NCBI GenBank assembly: GCA_002410505.1
Contig: DHSO01000022.1
Coordinates: 7,805 to 71,804 of the forward strand
Direction of reading: 5' to 3'
DNA: 64,000 nucleotides
Origin: Cloacimonetes bacterium UBA5284
GTDB lineage: Bacteria > Cloacimonadota > Cloacimonadia > Cloacimonadales > Cloacimonadaceae
This document shows, piece by piece, positions 63,294 to 64,000 of this stretch (its first letter is position 1; every line of letters begins with the position of its first letter). The notes beneath the pieces are model-generated. The model was not told the DNA's origin and made no database searches. It worked only from the letters and a program-made list of their open reading frames with translations. The position numbers were made by a program, and so were the translations under genes.

Positions 63294-63400
63294 TTTTTGT
63301 TTTTTGTCCTTTTTGCCTTTTGCAAATGCCGCAAAAAGCAGGAGAACAATGAGTTTAGGACAATGTGGGGGTGCAGGGGGATTTATCCCCCTGCCCGCCG
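63265..63400 (+). repeat. Conserved 3' tail of SUMF1 gene copy 2
   Basis: 131 of 136 bases identical to 61845-61980. Contains the same GC-rich hairpin (63373-63394). Similarity stops right after CCCGCCG in both copies. Confidence 0.9.
63373..63394. repeat. GC-rich hairpin downstream of VR2
   Basis: Same 9-bp stem and TTTA loop as at 61953-61974, located 80 bases after the copy 2 stop codon. Confidence 0.8.
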
Positions 63401-64000
63401 GATTTTTTGCAAGCAAAAGATATTTGCATAGCAGGAGTCATTCGCGCCAGTACCACTTTGCTGCTATTACCCAGTTACTATTCAAGGTCTAACAATTCAG
63501 CTTAAGATGATGGCAGAATTCAGACTTTCAGACTCATATTTTGGACGAGGATCAGCCCAGGGACGTTTTTCTGATCGGAGTTTTGTCACTTCAGTTACGG
63601 CTTTTCTAATTTGGTATTTTGGACTGGAGATGGCAGATGTCCAAATCCAGTCCAAAATCAGCGCAATTTGATTTATCGGTGATAAAAGAAGGTCCAGAAA
63701 CGTCCAAAATCTCAATGTACAAGTCCAAACATAGTCCATCATATCTACTCACCACATAAGGCTTTATCCCAGTTTATCCAAGTGAGACTGGTTTGCAACT
63801 TTGGGTGAGACTTTATAAAAATGAGCAATGATGGGCCAATACAAAGCGGAATCCAAAGCCGATATACTAAATAGGACAATAGAGTAAGCTCAATGAGTCA
63901 TTGGAGGCATCATTGGAGGCTCATAAAGACCAAAATATCAATCTTGATACCACCTCTGTAGACAGTGTTAATCAAGTGGTCATCAAGCGTTCATCAAGCG
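63401..64000. other. Non-coding right end with repeats
   Basis: About 600 bases without a supported gene. Holds a hairpin with 13-bp arms ATTTTGGACTGGA (63616-63628) and its complement (63646-63658) around a 17-base loop, several further GTCCAAA motifs, the inverted copy of the 60305 repeat (63804-63818), and a TCAAGC-rich block at the very end (63961-64000) related to the repeat at 23529-23568. Confidence 0.6.

Noticed and set aside
63497..63742. 81-codon minus-strand frame at the right end
   Set aside because: Composed largely of repeated GTCCAAA motifs and the 13-bp hairpin; no binding site or family.
1..64000. tRNA, rRNA or CRISPR loci
   Set aside because: Scanned gaps for TPsiC-like motifs, rRNA-like segments and regularly spaced repeats by eye; none convincing.

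Overview
The window is gene-dense (about 47 supported genes, most in long co-directional runs with short gaps or ATGA/TAATG overlaps) and looks like a chromosomal segment of a Gram-negative member of the FCB group. The best fit is the candidate phylum Cloacimonadota. Support for this: a gingipain-type protease and a propeller protein that end in FlgD-like/type IX-style sorting tails, many TPR proteins, SUMF1-domain surface proteins, a TamB/Lol outer-membrane toolkit and several signal-peptide beta-barrel candidates. The assignment is inference; no rRNA gene is present to confirm it, and I saw no tRNA, CRISPR array or intact insertion sequence.

Layout. 1-6081: 3' part of a C25 protease gene, a CobB sirtuin and a cyclase-ATPase-TPR signalling protein. 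6078-8098 (minus): a DMT exporter and a TPR lipoprotein. 8339-12283: pyrimidine operon pyrB-pyrC-pyrK-pyrD, meeting radA (minus) tail to tail. 14076-15729: a compact thiol-redox cassette (glutaredoxin, MarR regulator, OsmC-like protein, thioredoxin-like lipoprotein) closed by a clear terminator. 16091-20053: ABC-F ATPase, 2-hydroxyacyl-CoA dehydratase-type Fe-S protein and an MnmA variant. 20083-23316 (minus): guaA, an MBL hydrolase and a ThiI/MnmA-like PP-loop protein. 23909-25576 (minus): a secreted beta-propeller. 25979-31604: TPR histidine kinase, a small zinc protein and a two-subunit flavin/Fe-S dehydrogenase. 31668-41471: a long run with envelope genes (large TPR protein, outer-membrane protein, membrane protein, YibQ-type deacetylase, uppP), then holA and malQ. 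42024-46934: heat-shock cluster hrcA-grpE-dnaK-dnaJ behind a variant CIRCE operator, followed by rsmE. 47779-58816: tatD, a PorV/FadL-like barrel, recJ-like nuclease, polyprenol/diacylglycerol kinase-like protein, GT2, LolCD-type ABC transporter and TamB. 58860-60197 (minus): another barrel.

The last 3.7 kb differs from the rest: long non-coding stretches, homopolymer tracts, inverted repeats and two related SUMF1-domain (C-type-lectin-fold) secreted proteins. Comparing these two genes gives the most interesting signal in the window. Their last ~120 coding bases are identical except for 25 substitutions, 22 of them at codon positions 1 and 2. The substitutions lie mostly in codons whose third base is a fixed C or T, as expected if AAC/AAT codons of a shared template had been diversified at adenines. 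A 136-base 3' tail carrying a 9-bp GC-rich hairpin with a 4-base loop is 96% identical between the copies. This is the pattern of variable regions of a diversity-generating retroelement. No reverse transcriptase or template repeat is visible here, so if the reading is right these are remote targets acted on in trans.
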